From Novosphingobium aquimarinum (lineage in GTDB: Bacteria; Pseudomonadota; Alphaproteobacteria; Sphingomonadales; Sphingomonadaceae): a DNA stretch of 64,000 nucleotides. Positions 62,096 to 64,000 of this stretch are shown in pieces (the stretch's first letter is position 1; every line of letters begins with the position of its first letter). The stretch spans positions 186,001 to 250,000 of the forward strand of contig NZ_WRPO01000005.1 in NCBI RefSeq assembly GCF_009746585.1, in the 5' to 3' direction. The notes under the pieces were generated by a model, which did not search any database, had not been told where the DNA came from, and saw nothing but the letters and a program-made list of their open reading frames with translations. Made by a program: the position numbers and the translations under genes.

Positions 62096-63550
62096 TCAGC
62101 CCTTGGTGTCGATACCCATGCACAAGTACTTTACTTCCATGAAGTCCTCGAGCCCGTATTTCGAGCCTTCGCGGCCGAGACCGGACTGCTTAACCCCGCC
62201 GAACGGGGCCACCTCGGTCGAAATCAGGCCGGTGTTGATCCCGACCATGCCCGCCTCGATCGCTTCGGCGACGCGCCATACGCGGCTGAGATCGCGCGCA
62301 TAGAAATAGCTCGCCAGACCGAACTCGGTGTCGTTCGCCATGGCGATCGCTTCGGCCTCGGTCTTGAAGGAAATGATCCCGGCAAGCGGCCCGAAGGTTT
62401 CTTCCCGCGCGATCTTCATGTCGGGCTTCACGCCCTTGAGCACGGTCGGCGTGAAGTAGGTGCCGCCAAGGTCGGACCGACCGCCGCCCACGATCACTTC
62501 GGCGCCGCCGTCGAGCGCGTCCTGCAAGTGCTCCTCGACCTTCTCGACCGCCTTTTCGTCGATCATCGCGCCGACCTGGGTGCCTTCGTCCATCGAGTAT
62601 CCCACCTTCATCTCACTGACCCGGTCAGCAAGCTTCTTGGTGAATTCCTCGTAGACGCCTTCCTGCACGTAGAACCGGTTGGTGCACACGCAAGTCTGGC
62701 CGCCGTTGCGGAACTTGGAGATCATCGCGCCGTCGATCGCGGCGTCGATGTCGGCATCGTCGAACACGAGGAACGGCGCGTTGCCGCCCAGTTCCATCGA
62801 GCACTTCTTGATCGTGTCGGCGCTCTGGCGCAGCAAGTCGCGGCCGATTTCGGTCGAACCGGTGAAGGTGATCTTGGCGACCTTGGGGTTTCCGGTGAGT
62901 TCGTCGCCGATCTGCCCGGCGCTGCCGGTCACGACGTTGACGACGCCCTTGGGAATCCCCGCCATCTCGCACAGCACTGCGATCGCCAGCGCCGAATAGG
63001 GCGTGGCGGACGCGGGCTTGATGACGATCGTGCAACCCGCGGCAAGCGCCGGGCCGAGCTTGCGCGTGATCATCGCGTTGGGGAAGTTCCAGGGCGTGAT
63101 GGCGCCGACCACGCCGACACCCTGCTTGAGCACGACGATCCGCTTGTCCGCCTGGTGGCTGGGGATCACGTCGCCATAAGCGCGCTTACCTTCCTCGGCG
63201 AACCATTCGATGAAGCCCGCACCGTAGGCGATTTCGCCTTTACCCTCGGCAAAGGGCTTGCCTTGTTCGCGGCTGAGCAGTTCGCCCAGCGCGTCCTGGT
63301 GCTCCATCATCAGGTTGAAGAGCGTGCGCATGAGCTTGGAGCGTTCGCCCGCGGTCTTGGCGCGCCAGGCGGGAAGGGCGGCTTCGGCCGCATCGATCGC
63401 GCGCGCGGTTTCGGCCTTGCCCATCTTCGGAACCGTGCCCATCACTTTGCCCGAACCGGGATCGGTGACGTCGAAAGTGTCGCCCGAATCGGCGTCACAC
63501 CACTGGCCGTCGATGTAGCATTGCTGCCTGAGGAAATCGGAATACTGCAT
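62096..63550 (-). CDS. gabD: NAD(P)-dependent succinate-semialdehyde dehydrogenase (GabD-like)
   Basis: 484 residues, GabD length. TPWNFPNAM, FTGSTEIGRD, MELGGNAPF (general base) and GGQTCVC (nucleophile) are all present, and KQSGLGREGSKYGLEDF is typical of GabD. It oxidises succinate semialdehyde or a similar aldehyde to the acid. GGAGGAG is 7 bases before ATG 63550. It is unrelated by position to the catabolic cluster. Confidence 0.88.
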   Translation of the reverse strand: MQYSDFLRQQCYIDGQWCDADSGDTFDVTDPGSGKVMGTVPKMGKAETARAIDAAEAALPAWRAKTAGERSKLMRTLFNLMMEHQDALGELLSREQGKPFAEGKGEIAYGAGFIEWFAEEGKRAYGDVIPSHQADKRIVVLKQGVGVVGAITPWNFPNAMITRKLGPALAAGCTIVIKPASATPYSALAIAVLCEMAGIPKGVVNVVTGSAGQIGDELTGNPKVAKITFTGSTEIGRDLLRQSADTIKKCSMELGGNAPFLVFDDADIDAAIDGAMISKFRNGGQTCVCTNRFYVQEGVYEEFTKKLADRVSEMKVGYSMDEGTQVGAMIDEKAVEKVEEHLQDALDGGAEVIVGGGRSDLGGTYFTPTVLKGVKPDMKIAREETFGPLAGIISFKTEAEAIAMANDTEFGLASYFYARDLSRVWRVAEAIEAGMVGINTGLISTEVAPFGGVKQSGLGREGSKYGLEDFMEVKYLCMGIDTKG

Positions 63551-63777
63551 CGGACGGCTCCTCCATCTGCGCCCTCGGGTCTGCACGCCTCCCGGGGCCG
63601 GAAGCGGCATAGGAGGCACCACCGCCGGGCGCAACCGGGCAAAAGGCAGAGCTATGCGGCGATTGCGCGCGGCATCTCGGCATCCGTCGCGCAAACGAGT
63701 GTTCGCATGCCAGTTGCCGTCCGAGCGTGCATTTCGGGCCGCCTTGGCACCTTGCTGGTTCGCGTCGCACAGGAGGC

Positions 63778-64000
63778 ATGGGCGAAGGCTTGCTATGCAG
63801 GCTGAGTGACGACACATGGCATGTCATGTCCCTGCATGACTATCCGCCGCCGCCACGTAGCACGGCCAATCCTGCTCCCGAGCGCCCGGCGGCATCGATC
63901 CGTCGCACCTCGTCGATCGATGTCTCCTGGCCTGACGGGCAGCGGGCCGATCGCCTGATGGTGGGCCGGGCGCGCGACGTGGCGACCGGTGCCGCAGGCG
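63778..64000 (+). CDS. DUF2889-like protein, N-terminal fragment
   Basis: The frame contains IRRTSSIDVSWPDG and MVGRARDV, the start of DUF2889 proteins, which in many genomes accompany aromatic catabolism. The gene is cut by the right edge. The start is uncertain: ATG 63778 sits too close to AGGAGG, and ATG 63826 is also possible. Confidence 0.55.
   Translation, partial: MGEGLLCRLSDDTWHVMSLHDYPPPPRSTANPAPERPAASIRRTSSIDVSWPDGQRADRLMVGRARDVATGAAG

Noticed and set aside
1..64000. Mobile elements, CRISPR arrays, tRNA or rRNA genes
   Set aside because: No transposase, integrase, regular repeat array, attachment duplication or RNA gene pattern was found on either strand.

Overview
The window looks like chromosomal DNA of a high-GC alphaproteobacterium, most likely a sphingomonad (Sphingomonadales). 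The clues are several TonB-dependent receptors, class-specific small proteins, alphaproteobacterial GGDEF and PilZ proteins, and many GTG or TTG starts with four-base ATGA/GTGA gene overlaps. I found no rRNA, tRNA, transposase, integrase, phage gene or CRISPR array. All assignments come from reading the sequence and from recalled family motifs; no database search was run.

Region 1 (about 1-36.5 kb) is a dense accessory catabolic supercluster. It opens with the start of a TonB-dependent receptor and an AAHS-type aromatic acid transporter. Two metal-dependent amidohydrolases follow, then a divergent operon (cupin, DUF6282-like hydrolase, aldehyde dehydrogenase). Next is a side-chain module: NDP-forming acyl-CoA ligase, a homologue of hydroxycinnamoyl-CoA hydratase-lyase, and a carboxymuconolactone decarboxylase family protein, beside a GMC oxidoreductase and a second aldehyde dehydrogenase. 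An IclR regulator, a VOC protein and a LysR regulator lead to a long plus-strand series at 16.3-27.2 kb. That series holds an alpha/beta hydrolase, a luciferase-like (LLM) monooxygenase, an HSL esterase, a second carboxymuconolactone decarboxylase family protein, a RibB-type FMN supply gene, a flavin reductase, an HTH-methyltransferase fusion, a zinc-ribbon protein, an amidohydrolase, an SMP-30 lactonase, a second LLM enzyme and a complete type I extradiol dioxygenase. A second IclR regulator faces a salicylate-hydroxylase-like flavoprotein. After these come a large hydrolase, a LuxR regulator, a PQQ/haem dehydrogenase, an exporter and a 2OG-Fe(II) oxygenase. Together they suggest uptake, CoA-dependent side-chain shortening, ring hydroxylation, ring cleavage and hydrolysis of a phenylpropanoid-like or other aromatic plant compound. 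The substrate is not identified.

Region 2 (36.5-43 kb) holds two divergent TonB-dependent receptors; the second is coupled to a PepSY membrane protein, pointing to iron or siderophore use. Region 3 (43-50 kb) is core-like: a cold-shock gene, small proteins, an IF-1 paralogue with its own promoter, a lipoprotein, a MASE1-PAS-GGDEF cyclase, a nucleotidyltransferase and a BaiN/HI0933-type flavoprotein.

Region 4 (50.4-57 kb) encodes an envelope phospho-signalling module: a tiny leader ORF, a coiled-coil membrane protein, a TM-anchored OmpA-like protein, a PP2C phosphatase, a transmembrane Ser/Thr kinase and a periplasmic OmpA protein. Region 5 (57-64 kb) has another TonB receptor and three c-di-GMP-type proteins (PilZ, PilZ-XRE fusion, PAS with a degenerate GGDEF). 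It ends with a succinate-semialdehyde-type dehydrogenase and the start of a DUF2889-like gene cut by the window edge.
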